In this document: in pieces, positions 10,371-22,404 of the stretch
Position numbering within the stretch: position 1 is the first letter of the stretch
How the letters are laid out: the number at the start of each line of letters is the position of its first letter
From: Gymnopilus junonius
Taxonomy: Eukaryota > Basidiomycota > Agaricomycetes > Agaricales > Galerinaceae
NCBI GenBank assembly: GCA_015501075.1
Contig: JADNYJ010000024.1
Span: 62,001-126,000 of the forward strand
DNA length: 64,000 nt
Reading direction: 5' to 3'
Position numbers and translations under genes: made by a program
Notes under the pieces: model-generated
What the model was told of the DNA's origin: nothing
Seen by the model: the letters and a program-made list of their open reading frames with translations, nothing else
Database searches by the model: none

Positions 10371-12580
10371 ATGGCAAGCTTTGACGAGAAACAGTCCGCC
10401 AACACCTCACAAGAGAAGGTCGTCTCTCGCGGTGATGCCGTCTATGTCCTAGACGAGCGCCGTCGAGCTGCCTTGTCCGAGGTCGACAACGCCAAATTCT
10501 CGTAAGTCGTCTTTTACCCAGTTTTCTTTCCTCGTCCAACTCGTTTTTTTTTCTAGTTGGTTCCATGCCAAGGTCTGCATCGTCGCCGGTGTCGGTTTCT
10601 TCACCGATGCGTAAGTCTCTGGACCCTTATTAGTCGTCGATAGGTAAGACTGACGATCACATCAGCTACGATATTTTCGCTATCAACATCGCCTCGACCA
10701 TGCTGGGATATGTCTACGGAAAGGGCAAGCAATCAATTAAGCGCCCGTCCTCGGCCATCTTCTAAACCCTTCATCTCTAGGCCAAAAACTTAATGCTCAT
10801 CAAGATCTTGGTGTTAAGGTTGCTACACCTGTCGGTACTCTCTGCGGTCAATTACTCTTTGGATGGCTCGCCGATTTAGTAGGACGCAAGAGGATGTGTG
10901 AGTTCATCGTCGTCTCTATGTATTACTCCGTATTCACATTCTTCTCCTCTTAGATGGTGTCGAGTTGATGATCATAATTATTGCTACGTTTGGCCAAGCC
11001 CTCTCTGGACAAGCTTCTGCCGTCAAGATCATCGGTGTCTTGGTTGTCTGGCGGTTTCTTGTGCGTCTTTTGTCTACTTCTGTAAAGCCTAGGAAGCTCA
11101 CAAAACGTGCAAGATGGGGGTAGGGATTGGTGGAGATTATCCTTTAAGCGCTGTTATCTCTTCAGAGTTCGCATCCACCAAAATTCGTGGTCGTATGATG
11201 ACCGCCGTTTTTGCTAACCAGGGGTGGGGACAATTCAGTAAGTCTCTGGTAACGCACTACGGAAATGATATGATTTTTCAACGTATTTAATAGCCGCCGC
11301 TCTTATTGCCTTCATTATCACGGCTGCCTACAAGGATTCTATCCTTAAGGACAACCCCGCAACGCTAGATTCTGTTGATTTTATGTGGCGTATCCTCATC
11401 GGTCTCGGTGCCGTTCCCGGATGCATCGCCCTTTACTTCCGTCTTACCATCCCTGAAACTCCTCGATTCACCATGGATATCGAACGAAACGTTGATCAGG
11501 CTTCTCATGATATCAAGAATGTCCTGGAAGGCGGCGACAAGACCGGTGACGAAGACGAATTTGTTCAACGCATTGATGCACCTAAGGCCAGTTTGGCTGA
11601 TTTCAGGTCATACTTTGGCCAACTCCGCAACTTCAAGATTCTTTTCGGCACTTCGTACTCCTGGTTTGCTCTCGACGTCAGTTTGATATTTATAAATCCA
11701 GGAGAATTTTTTGTTGAAACAAAATTTTTATAGATTGCTTTCTACGGTCTCGGCCTCAACTCCAGCATCATCCTCCAAACTATCGGCTTTGGTACACCCG
11801 CCATTAAGGGTACTCGTGGTGTCTACGAGAATTTGAATAATATTTGCATTGGCAACCTGATCCTCTCTGCTGCTGGTTTGATCCCTGGATACTGGGTCAC
11901 TTTCCTCCTCGTCGACTCTTGGGGTCGCAAGCCTATCCAACTCATGGGATTCACCCTCTTGACCATTCTCTTCGTCATCATGGGTAACGTTTATAATTCA
12001 GTTGTAACATCATTTTTTTATGCTGACCATCCCATAGGCTTTGGTTTCGACAAGCTCACCGCCACACCTCCTGCCAAAAAAGCTTTCGTCTTCCTCTATT
12101 GCCTCGCCAATTTCTTCCAGAATTTTGGGCCAAATACCACCACCTTCATCATTCCCGGTGAAATTTTCCCCACTCGTTATCGTTCTACCGGTCATGGTAT
12201 TTCTGCGGCCAGTGGCAAGCTCGGTGCCATTGTTGCCCAAGTCGGCTTCAGTCAACTTAAGGATATCGGTGGTTCTAACCACTTCGTGAAGCACATGTAA
12301 GTCCATACTTCACAGTGCATTACCGAAAAACCCCTGATTTTTTAAATTCCGTTTTCCAGCCTTGAGATTTTTGCTTTCTTCATGTTGACTGGTATCTTTT
12401 CCACACTTCTCCTTCCCGAAACCAAGCAACAGTCTTTGGAAGAGCTCTCGAATGAGAACCAACAAGGTTTCGTGAAAGGCGTCAAAGGTCGGTAATTTCT
12501 GAGGGATCGATAATTGTTGCAAAACTGACTCCTGTTGCATAGGACCAGCCAACTTCACTGCCGGACCTTCTACCATTTAA
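10371..12580 (+). CDS. PHO84-like high-affinity inorganic phosphate:H+ symporter (MFS)
   Basis: Plasma-membrane phosphate transporter of 549 residues with 12 predicted membrane helices. Eleven exons: 10371-10501, 10557-10610, 10666-10724, 10781-10897, 10954-11060, 11114-11237, 11294-11676, 11734-11983, 12038-12296, 12360-12487, 12543-12580 (1650 nt, in frame). The PHO84-type signature [17 protein letters not shown] sits in helix 4. Other family marks are [37 protein letters not shown] before the central loop, and [20 protein letters not shown] near helix 10. The third intron (10725-10780) begins with GC (G|GCAAGC). Closely related Pho84 proteins also act as nutrient sensors; whether this one does is unknown. 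Confidence 0.95.
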
Positions 12581-12861
12581 TATCATGTATTGTGATTATA
12601 CCTGTAGTTTTTCCAGTGTTCCCATCGTGTCTCTATACAACCTATGTAGTTAATGCTTTAAAATTTGGAGATTCATTGAATAGCAATGGACGTTCCGCAT
12701 GCCCCCTCTTTTTCTAATCCTGTGGTCAAGTTAAGTCGAACCGCCACATCTTGAAGGCAGCAATGGCAAATACACGGGTCTTTCCGGCTCCCATTCCGCT
12801 GGAGAGACAGCTATAAATAACAGGTGCGCTTGGCTATTTATGTAAATTACCAACTAGGAAT

Positions 12862-15665
12862 TTATCCTATATTCATCTGGTCCTGCACACCTTCGGAGGA
12901 CGGGTCCATTGCTCTTTCTTTCCCCTTACCTCCAAGGCGGGTGTATTTCGTTCTCAATGCCTGAACTGCTTGCTTGAACTCGGCGTCGAGCGACTGGGTG
13001 GAAGGAGTCGTCACAACAGACGACTCGAGCGCTGTGTTGAGAAGCTCTAGTATATAGGGGTTGATAGGATCAACGCTCAATGCCTACAAAATGCCAGCTC
13101 GTCATTGACTTTGTGAGACTCGATCGACTTGAAAGGACATGCCTCATGATACTTAATGATGGCCTTGTCCAGATTACCCATCAGATGATAAACAATGCCG
13201 AGGAATCCCAAAGCAATGGAATGTTGGGAATCCAATTCCAGCACTTTTTGATATGCTGCGCGAGCATCATCCAGTCGTCTATCCATAATTGAGTCATCGG
13301 ACCTGTCGGTGAATGAATGACTGAACTTACTTCAGTTTCCGATAACATGTCCCTAGATTAAGGTATGTCGTTGCCCATGCTTTTTGTGACGTTTGAGTGA
13401 CTTGTGCGAGATCTAGAGCCGCTTGGAAAAGCTGGGCAGCCTTTTCAAGACTACCGAGGTGAATTTGTCAAAACAAAACGGTTGGAGGATGACGCAAAGA
13501 GAGCACTTGACTTACTTGCCCCAGTTGTATGCCATGACGGCACGTTCATTCATTAGTAAAGGGTCGCCATCGCACATGGTATAAGCCGCTTCGAGTGCCT
13601 CATCAGCCAGATTATAATTTGACAACATGATGTGCTCCATTCCGACGAACATCAATGGAAGATGAGAACTAAGTAATCATTCAGTGACTGAAATTGGCGA
13701 GGTCATTAGCAATAGTGACATACCCTGTGAACATCCGGGCACACGTCGAATATGCTGTGACGGCATGATCATGCTCGCCTTCCAGAGCAAACGTGTGTCC
13801 GAAAGCTACCCAGGCCGGGGCAAAGCGAGGGTCCATTAACGATGTTTTGCTAAGAATATACCAATATGAGCAGGCCTGAAATTCTCGTCCAAAAATGGAA
13901 GAAGGACTACCTGAAATACTGTCGAGCTTCCGCCCATTTCCCTCCACTCAAGTACCAAACTCCCACAGCATACCAGCTAATTGGATTCTCTGGTTCACGG
14001 TCCACCAATTCATGAGCAAGGATGAATAGTTTGGAATGGAGGTGAGATAGATGATACATGCTTGCGATGTGCAAAGGCATGGTTTGGTTGTGAATAGACA
14101 CAAGTCCTAAGATCCTACATAATATTAGAAGGATGCAGCACATTCGGGAAGAGATTCATACCTCGATGTCATAGTGTAACAGTCCGCCCATCGGAAATTA
14201 GAGTACAATGCGTCGGCAAAGCTGAACAACACGTCAGGATTATCTCCTAAACCATATTCATCCACTAATCGTTGACGCGCCAAAGCATGTTCGTCGGCGT
14301 GCTTGAATTTTCTCAGACGTGCAGTATAGATCAGTTTCACAAATTCCGCGTCTTGTGGTGTTTGGGCTGGATAAGCCAAACCCTGCACGAATTCCCATTC
14401 TACGCCATCCCAGTGTTAAGCTCTATTTGAGGGAAATGGGCAGAAATAATTACCTTCATCTGGCGTCATCATTTCACTCGAAACCAGTTGCTCGAATGAA
14501 TCATAACATTTCACGTCAAGCGCAAGAGCTTCCATGAAGCATTGCTTTGCTTGATCACCTCGATTTAGTTTGAGCATCAAAATGCCTCTCAAATGGCACA
14601 TGGATGCTTCAACCTAGATATCATTGTGAATGGTACAAAAGAAGGCGTAAAAAATATGTGTTACTTTGATACCTCCATCGACATTTGGTACAGCAGGTCC
14701 ACTTCGACCTACATAAAAATCAAAATGAGCGACAATACGGAACAGTCGGGCAAGAATAACAATACCAGAGCCACCGAAAGGATTAGCTTCTCCCAGCATC
14801 TCTGTCGCATCATTCCAATGCCCTTGCCTGACTTGACACAATGCAGCGAGGTATCTGCATGCTACACTCATATCCACTAAACGCGACACGCGGTCTTGCA
14901 TTTCTTCCGGAAGTTCTATGAGGCCTCCGGGGCCCATAGGTAACCGAGGCATCGAGAGCATCAGTTGGGAAGCGTCATACTCGCGACCCTTGCCTTTGGT
15001 TGTTGACTGGAAGTGAGAAGCATTCCCATTGCTTGCAGCAGGTATGTTAGGCATTTTAGACGAACTCGTTGGGAACGGTCGAGTGAGAAGGCGCTCTGCA
15101 CGAGAGTACTGGTGCGTCATGAAATAAGTTTGGGCAAGCCAAAAAGCATCGTTTGCGTCATCTGGAAAAGACGCGTTTAATAGAGGAAATGTCGCCTCAT
15201 AGGTCGCGACGTACTTGTCCAACTGAGAACCTTATCTCCCCAGAATGCAGCCGTATCATAAAGATGTTGCATTAGCGCGTCGTGGCGCCATAACCTCATG
15301 CGATCAACCATCCCCCACTCGTACTCGCTTTCATCGTCGGCATCGTTAGTGTCCTCTGAATCTTGGAAGACATCGGTGGTATCATTTGCGAGAGGGTGGG
15401 GCTGTCGCCCTACAGCTGGTTTCCCTCTTCTGTGTTTCCTGGGCGATCGAGGGGAAGCCGTGAGGATTGACCGGTTGGGATCGAGGGAAGGTACGTTGGA
15501 TATTGTGCTTGAATTTGGGTCAATATACGAGTCCACCAGATTCTGAGGGCCAAAAGAGAAGGTCGAGGTTATGGACGAGCGTTGTCTCGATCCAGATGGA
15601 GAGGGCAAGCGGGGAATGGAGTCTGCCATTGCGAAAGGGTTCGAAGGCGGAGGTGTTGAAGCCAT
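12862..15665 (-). CDS. CDC16: Anaphase-promoting complex subunit CDC16/Cut9/APC6
   Basis: TPR scaffold subunit of the APC/C ubiquitin ligase, 746 residues. Eleven exons on the minus strand: 15665-15215, 15161-14775, 14708-14665, 14613-14454, 14399-14162, 14114-13911, 13849-13724, 13668-13516, 13450-13331, 13278-13143, 13083-12862 (2241 nt, in frame). The N-terminal 140 residues are Ser/Pro-rich with a basic patch SPRKHRRGK. Then come LMQHLYDTAAFWGDKVLSWT, DAFWLAQTYFMTHQYSRAE and about a dozen TPR repeats, for example ISWYAVGVWYLSGGKWAEA, FAPAW and FGHTFALEGEHDHAV. The last intron (13084-13142) begins with GC (GAG|GCATGT). An acidic, charged tail follows the last TPR. Its start is 68 bp downstream of the neighbouring unknown gene on the same strand. 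Confidence 0.94.
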
Positions 15666-15733
15666 GAGAGAATAAAAATAACTCGCTCGATTTGTATTGT
15701 GTACATTCTCAGAGAAATCATTATGTATTGTTT

Positions 15734-16863
15734 CTACGAATTGGGATATACAGCTTTCTTCATACTATCTCGTTGATATCTCCGGCTTTGCGTTCCAGAC
15801 CTACACGACAAATTACTAGGATAACCATACGCGTATCCCCTACACTTCCCTGTCCATGCCGGATCAGGTCTCCAAAATTGAGGTTGAGGTCGATCCTTTG
15901 TCTCTACATCATGTTTTCTCCTTCTCCTTGGTCTATTTTTCTTTGATGCCACAGACAGGGTTGCCTCTATATCTTCAGCATCAACGACTGAACAATCCAT
16001 GCACCTTGATTGAACAGGTGGTAAAGATATCGTGGAAATGTCAGGCACGTAGGGAAATGCAGAAATATTTGGTAAAGGGATCGGAGGTCGCGTCTTACGA
16101 TGTCGTTGTGGTGTACGAATGATCATGAGGTTCGTCTGAGTGTAGTCGGAGGTAGCGCGCAAATATCTCAGCTTCGACGTCTTGTCTGAGTGCCGCAATA
16201 ACTAGGCGAACACAAGGGTCACGCACATGTATGGGGCACAGATAATAAATAGTACCTTATTTGTATTTGATTCACGGAGGATTGTCTCTGCCTCAAGGGA
16301 CGCAGCTTCAGCGCGCCATTTGCGAAGAAGGGCCTGCTCCTCATCATCTTCTACATCCGGTTCCCTTGTCCTGTAAGAAAAATGGTAAGTGAGACAATAA
16401 TTCAAGGCAGCTATATACAGATGATTGCAACTTACAAAGGTGGAGGCGGGGGAGGAGGTAAGATTGAAATGGGCAAAGGGGGCAAAGTAGAGGAAACCAA
16501 GCGGAATGCTGACAAGACTAATCAGTACATTCTCTCAGGATAAAAAGATTAAAATTGACGTATTAGGCCTTGGCTGGTCCCATTTTCCAAGACGGCTTCC
16601 TCTTCCCTCTTGCGCTTCCTGCTCAGGTTTGCTTCAGGATGGGGCTGTGAAAGGACGTATTTGAAGCATTTGTGGAACTGGCTGTACAAATCCGAATTGT
16701 ATTCTGTCAATTCATTGGTGTCGATGTCGTTCGACGCGTAGATCTCAGAACGCGAAACGATTTCAGTCAACTGAGGCAAGAGGTGTGGATTCGAAAAGCG
16801 TGGTATCATTTCAAAAGCGGTTGTTATGGCTTGTTGACCAAAAACCTCCAAATAAGAATTCAT
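15734..16863 (-). CDS. Unrecognised basidiomycete protein, 319 residues
   Basis: I do not recognise the family. Exons 16863-16560, 16508-16436, 16370-16256, 16201-15734 sum to 960 nt and stay in frame through four consistent splice phases, so the gene is probably real. The N-terminal 80 residues look folded and helical (ITTAFEMIPRFSNPHLLPQL, YSQFHKCFKYVLSQ). Next come a basic patch SRKRKREEE (likely nuclear), a polyproline run ILPPPPPPP, an acidic/coiled helix EDDEEQALLRKWRAEAASLE, and a low-complexity basic C-terminus with RPRRRRKH and the aromatic/Gly patch FWRPDPAWTGKCRGYAYGYP. The basic motifs and its partner gene suggest a nuclear role, but that is inference. Its ATG is 34 bp from that of the RRM protein on the other strand. 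Confidence 0.7.
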
Positions 16864-16897
16864 TTTTGGCTCATGATCAGCTTCAACTTCGATCACT
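16864..16897. promoter_or_regulatory. Very short bidirectional start region (34 bp between ATGs)
   Basis: The two opposed start codons, at 16863 (-) and 16898 (+), leave 34 bp. That is too short to hold two core promoters, so each transcript must start inside the other gene's transcribed or coding part, or one of the starts is wrong. Confidence 0.55.
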
Positions 16898-18048
16898 ATG
16901 CCTTCCGTTTCGAAAAAAGCTCCAGCAAAGGCGCAAGCCAAGGAACGAACACAATCCTCTTCTTCTAACTCATTATCGAAAATTTTGAAGAGAAAGCATG
17001 ACGAACCGAAGACCCAAAACAGCAGCAAAAAATCGAAACCCTCCTTGAAGCCTCCTACCTCTATCTCCCGTCCTCGCAAGCCTGAATCCACAAGCGCAAA
17101 GAAACCCATCAAAGCGAAAACTCCTGAACCTAGGCCACAGTCAGATGAGGAAGAGGATGCTGAACCTACTTCTGACCAGGAAGACTCTGAAGAACACGAT
17201 CACCTACATGGGTTTTCTACAGACGATGACGACTCTTCTGATGAGGATGCAATGGACGACGAACCTTCGGAATTTGACCTCGGGAAACTACCCACGATCG
17301 CAAAGGATGATGCCACTGTTAAGAGGAAATTAGAGAAAGCCAAGCAACAGCAGGTGGCTTTTTTACTTTCACATTCTTGTTATGTCCTGACTTCCATCTT
17401 CAGACAGAAGACCGTGGTGTTTTGTTCTTGGGCCGCTTACCCCATGGTTTCTATGAAGACCAGCTCAAAGCATATTTCTCGCAGTTCGGTGATGTAACCC
17501 GACTACGTGTTTCCCGAAATAAAAAGGTTTGATGTCTGTTGATTACATCTTCAGCCTTTGGTTCATCAGAAATGATTTAGACTGGAAAGTCGAAACACTA
17601 CGGCTTCATTGAATTCGACTCTGCAGCCGTCGCTCAAATAGTGGCCGAGACGATGGACAATTATCTCTTAATGGGTCACATTCTCCGATGTAAAGTCATT
17701 CCCAAAGATCAAGTACATCCGGAACTGTGGGTCGGAGCGAACAGGAAATGGAGGATAGTTCCTAAAGACAGAGTCGCGCGGACGGAGCATAACAAGGTAA
17801 TATTTTTGAATTAACGACAGTGTCCGATTTTTCGTCTAACCCCCTGAGCAGCCGCGGACTGAAACGCAGCAAGCAAGAGCCGCAAAACGTCTCCTGAAGA
17901 GACAACAGGAACGACAACGCAAGCTCAAGGAAGCTGGTATCAGTTATAGCTTTGACGCTGTCAGCTATGTGCGTATGCGATTTTCTTTAATATGCATAGT
18001 TGTGATAACCCGAGTTTTCAGAAAAAGCCAGCGTCTGTTAAAGTCTGA
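16898..18048 (+). CDS. Nucleolar RRM protein, NIFK/Nop15-like (60S biogenesis)
   Basis: Probable ribosome-assembly factor of 312 residues. Exons: 16898-17353, 17404-17526, 17581-17796, 17852-17968, 18022-18048 (939 nt, in frame). The N-terminal 150 residues are a Lys/Ser-rich then acidic disordered region ([20 protein letters not shown]). The RRM follows with RNP2 [11 protein letters not shown] and RNP1 [10 protein letters not shown]. After it comes the NIFK/Nop15-specific extension [20 protein letters not shown], and then a basic helix [19 protein letters not shown]. The last exon is 27 nt. In yeast, Nop15 acts in pre-60S particles at the ITS2/25S region. Confidence 0.92.
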
Positions 18049-18420
18049 TAAACGTACTTTCAGATACTTGTCCAATATTTACATACTCAGCTACTTAGAT
18101 TTATCATCTGTGGCCTGCCGTCCTGTGCCGTTGAGGGTGCTTAGAGAGACTATCTCCTGATAAATTATTCGGGGAAATTCGCCCTTGGCTCTCGTTCTTT
18201 GACTTGGAAGAATGATTATAAAACTTGGGCACATACATGGAGCATTGGCTTTAACATCGAGAGCGGCTCTTTCAGTTGCTACTAAAAATAGAACTATTTA
18301 CGTTTGAAATCCTCGTTGAACTTAGTACGAACTTACATTCTTGGAGTCAATCAACCTAACGACTTTCACTGACTGTAGTTGACCGATGCCTACTTAACAG
18401 CTACAATTTCGTTATCGAAG
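18049..18420. other. Intergenic, 372 bp
   Basis: 3' UTR of the RRM gene and promoter of NPR3, both on the plus strand. An in-frame upstream ATG at 18379 would add 14 residues to NPR3. The start at 18421 was preferred because MAETLLAILLVTTSANG is where the conserved family N-terminus begins. Confidence 0.5.
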
Positions 18421-20944
18421 ATGGCAGAGACTCTTCTTGCTATTTTGCTGGTTACCACTTCCGCCAATGGTTCAAATCTCGTTTTCCGATGGCCTGAATT
18501 CCCAATGGCACCACCGCGGCTAAGCCGTGCGCGACCTGACGAGTCACTTTCTCTATCCCGACTTGACAATCCATGGAGAACATCCCATTCCCAAGAGGAG
18601 ATCGAAAAGGCAGAGGTACTGCCACCGTACGACTATGCTCGCGACCAGGACTATTGCTGGCAGCGCCCAAATGCGCTTCGGGACAGGTCCTTATCATTTA
18701 CGAATCATCCCATACCCAGTCGAAGTTCCCCTTCTAGAGATAGGTCTTACAGTTTCGAAAAGGCCACTACGCCCGACGAATACGACCATGTATTGGGATA
18801 CTCAGCCGAATTTCTGGCCACCCTTCTGTGCCCCCAGAGGTCTATGTGTCACCAGAAATTTGAACTGATAGTGGACGACCTTGCATTCATCGGACATCCT
18901 GTTTGTGCAGACCCAGATGGTGGTTGGAGATTCAAACCAGAAAAGGTCAAGGCTGCATCTAGAACCCGGGATGAACCAAACCTCGACAATTCTGCATCCC
19001 CTCACCCTCATGCAGAAGGCCCAAGTTCCAAAAACCAAGAAAGTTCTTCCCAGGAACCATCCTCTGCCTCCAAAAGCAAATGGCTCCATACTTTCCACCT
19101 TGCGCTTGTTCTCGACTTACCAGATCCCTCTTCGTCGGCTTCCGGGAACCTGACCAAGTATTTCAACACTCTCTATGAACAAATCGCCTTCACTCTCACT
19201 GCTGTCTTATATCAAGAACAAGTTTTATCAAATTTCGTTGAGAATGAATGCGACACCCTCATTGCTTTGAAGGATTCTTGTGCGTCCAAAGGTAATGAAC
19301 TTCTTTTTCTACGTTCAGCTTGATAATCAATCGGAGAGATCAGGGGAACCTTTTTCCAAGTACACTTCGCAAGCTTTTGCAGTTTCTTCTATTGCCCCTG
19401 CCATGAAAACCATCTTCGAGGCTATTAAATCATCGTCCATGGCATATGTCAATATCAATTACTTGCCATTAGAACTTCAGCTCCCTCCGTACCTTGATAC
19501 TCTCCTGCACAGTCAAGATGATCAGGAAACAGATTTTGTAGATCCGTCTGATGATGACTCTACTCTTACTTGGGGGGAGCATATGAATCTTGGCTGGAAA
19601 CTTCCGGCCATGGCTCCATGGAAGACCTTGCTACTCTTGGACATCGATAATGAGATGGATCCTCACATGGCTTTGAGGGGGCCTCATGAAAGTGCTGATG
19701 ATAGGACACTCGCAGAAGGTCTGATTCGGTTCCTGGAGACTGCGTCGGTTACGCTTTCGTGGGTCTTGTTTAGTATTCTCGGTGTTTTCCTCATATGACA
19801 TCCTTCACAGGCTTTCAGAAATGGCCAATCTTCTGGGCTGGGACTTAGAGTCTCAAGTATATCCTATTGTTCGGTGGTTGGTGTTGCATCGGAGGGCCAA
19901 GGTCGTTGACGTTGTACATCCTGGTCTTAAGACAGCTTTTACACTTCCCCCTAAATTCGGTGCAACGTATGAAGATTTCACTGTATCTTCTAACATCTTG
20001 CTGATTCATGGTTTTAGGCTATCGGAACTCTCTGCTCAGTTTCATGAGACCTTCACTCATCCTGCGATCCCATCCCTACCAGAAATTCTTGCCACAATAT
20101 CCACGTCGATGTCGAAACAAACGGACAGTCACTTTTTTGCATCTGTCGTGAAGGCGAAAGAATTCATACCAATGTATCACGATGTGGTGCTTTGGATGCT
20201 TAAAAGAGACATGCTGATCACTCTTCACCTCCGAATACGCGTGGTCGCTACTCGTGAACTGAAACTCCGCGTCAAAGCTCAAAGGGAATATAAGACATTA
20301 GCGAAGTCTGCAGGCGGCCAATATGACAGGCAAAAATATCAGCGATCGTCTGACTATGGCGAGATCATGTCCCCCAATAGCTCAGGAAGGAATCCATCTT
20401 TCTTCCTTAGTCCAAGAAGCGCCCACAATTTTGCTCATCGTTTCTCGTCGAAGGAGTCAAGGAGAAGCGAGATCAGTGAACTAAATTTTGATACTGATGC
20501 CCCTGCTATGCTCAGGGTAGAAGAAGAGACTGAATCCATTAGCAATTCCGAGCCCGAGGTGGATGAGGAGGACTCAAGTTGGGACAATATGGAACAGCCT
20601 AGCATGATTAACGACCCTGGAAAAGCGACGCCTATGCAACGGCGTTGGCTCTCTGCTATGTCGGAGGGCAAAGAACTGGCAATTGCGAGGCGTTTTGAGC
20701 TGTACGTGATCGACCTTTTTGTCCTGAAGCCTGATTCTGACAATCCTGCTTAGTATCAACCAGTATTTTGATGGTAAGAAGTCTGACGACGAGATCCTAT
20801 ACCGAGCCGACATATCAAGAAAGCAGTTGCGGGAAGTCCTTCATCATTATGAAGAATATGTAAGTGCTGTACTCTCCGAGCTTGGGCGCACAATGACATT
20901 CTCTATCGCTTTTGTAGTTGCAGACCTTCTTGCATCCTTCATAA
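18421..20944 (+). CDS. NPR3: NPR3/NPRL3, subunit of GATOR1/SEACIT (TORC1 inhibitor)
   Basis: Npr3 with Npr2 and Iml1 forms the GTPase-activating complex that switches off Gtr/Rag and so TORC1 on amino-acid starvation; it acts at the vacuole. 769 residues; exons 18421-19291, 19344-19758, 19811-20701, 20754-20859, 20918-20944 (2310 nt, in frame). Family blocks: LLAILLVTTSANGSNLVFRW at the N-terminus, then LGYSAEFLATLLCP, KFELIVDDLAFIGHPV, FHLALVLDLP, APWKTLLLLD, LSEMANLLGWDLESQVYPIV and VLWMLKRDMLITLHLRI, ending with the winged-helix-like INQYFDGKKSDDEILYRADI. Several Ser/Arg-rich disordered inserts lie between blocks. The last exon codes eight residues plus the stop. Confidence 0.95.
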
Positions 20945-21048
20945 ACGGCATTGGGCGCCCAATTGATATCACCCGAATTCTTTGATACCCTAATAATACA
21001 TTGCGAACATCGATAATCCCTACATGTGCCCTTGCCATTCAATGGCGT

Positions 21049-22002
21049 TTATCTTTGTGACAGTTCATCGCTGTGATACCAGCCCAACAATCTTGCAGCC
21101 TTGGAGCAATCAAGCAGTCCCTGGGTTCCAACAGGCATCTTCCCCTCCTTAACATGTACATCAGGATAATGTTGTGCAACAAGGGACTGCGTGTCCTCCT
21201 CAACTGCTGTATGAGGGGCGGCTATGAAAAAGCGCTCATGCCCAGACCATCTATCGTTGTCTTCAATAGCGAGGACGAATGCTTGTGCCCCGGAATCCTC
21301 TTGGACATAGGCCCAGAGGTCCTTCGCACGGTTCTCATTATGCTTCTGGGCTATAGACTTCTGAGGGATGGACCAGCTGAGGCGCAAGCTGGCGATCTTC
21401 ATCGACTCGTACCTTCGTACGATGGTGTCGGCCTGCATCTCCGAAATCCTGGTGGTTTGCTGTTCAGGTTGCAGGTGGAAAATATCACGTATCCACTTAC
21501 ACTTTAGATAGGCCGTAAGGTTCGTCAGGCTCACATGGATGGAGCTCGTCGATCGGGAAGTAGTAGAGACGAGGCTTGTGACTGAAGCACATAGTCATGA
21601 CATTGACAGAGGATGCTTGTGCTACTCTGTTGATGCCTAACTCTGCACAAGCTCGGAGGATGTTCCAGGAGATAACGACGTTGCTGTAACAAGTTCGGTT
21701 CTACAATCTTAGACATTTAGTTGGCCAACGTACCCGTTATGAGCGTTCACTTTGAAGTCACCAGGATTAGGACAAGCTGCCAAGGTGATGACCGCTTCGC
21801 AGCCCGCAAGGATATCGAGAACAACCTCAAAATTCGTCAGATCTGCTTGCTTGAAGGTGTACTCGGAATTGCTGAGCCAAGGATCCTGAGACGGTAATGA
21901 ATGGGCAACGTCGACGCCAAGGACAGTATGGCCTTGCTCCAAAGCTAGTTTGACGACGCGTCTTCCAACTCTCCCATTGCAGCCTGTAATAGCGACCTTC
22001 AT
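21049..22002 (-). CDS. NAD(P)-dependent epimerase/dehydratase (extended SDR family)
   Basis: Extended short-chain dehydrogenase of 283 residues; the substrate is not evident. Exons: 22002-21734, 21683-21501, 21448-21049 (852 nt, in frame). The Rossmann glycine motif is at the N-terminus, VAITGCNGRVGRRVVKLAL (TGxxGxxG). A second-strand Asp (GVDVAH) favours NAD over NADP. The active-site region has ASSVNVM and the catalytic tyrosine/lysine as EPYGLSK (YxxxK). The C-terminal substrate part has VIRRYESMKIASLRL-like sequence in the form ADTIVRRYESMKIASLRLSW. The tail QGLLDCSKAARLLGWYHSDE is typical of fungal UDP-sugar-epimerase-like proteins. It converges with NPR3 (104 bp) and diverges from the WD-repeat gene. 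Confidence 0.9.
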
Positions 22003-22404
22003 TGGAAGGATGCGGGGTAATAAAAAACTTTGGCGACTATCAGAGATAGACTATTATATATAACTCATGCGGGGCTCCAAGAAGTGTGTAGTGTGTAGTT
22101 ATCCCCTCAAGTTCACTGCAGTCTCTTTTCCTCTCCGATATTATGTTCAACAAGCACCCGCACTTTACCCGCGATTTCTCCGGTCATTTGAATTGCTTTC
22201 GACTACGTAACTTCAATTCCGGAGGATAAGTAGCTCTTTAATGTAAGGCAGATCAACAACATTGACGTTACTTATGTAACAGTTAAGTATTTGCATATGC
22301 AAAAACAAACATTTTCAGACGAGCAGGAACCAGTCTTGATCTGGTCTTAATATAGCCTGCAGCCTTCTTTCGTTCCCCCATCTCGCTGAATCTTTTCATT
22401 CATA

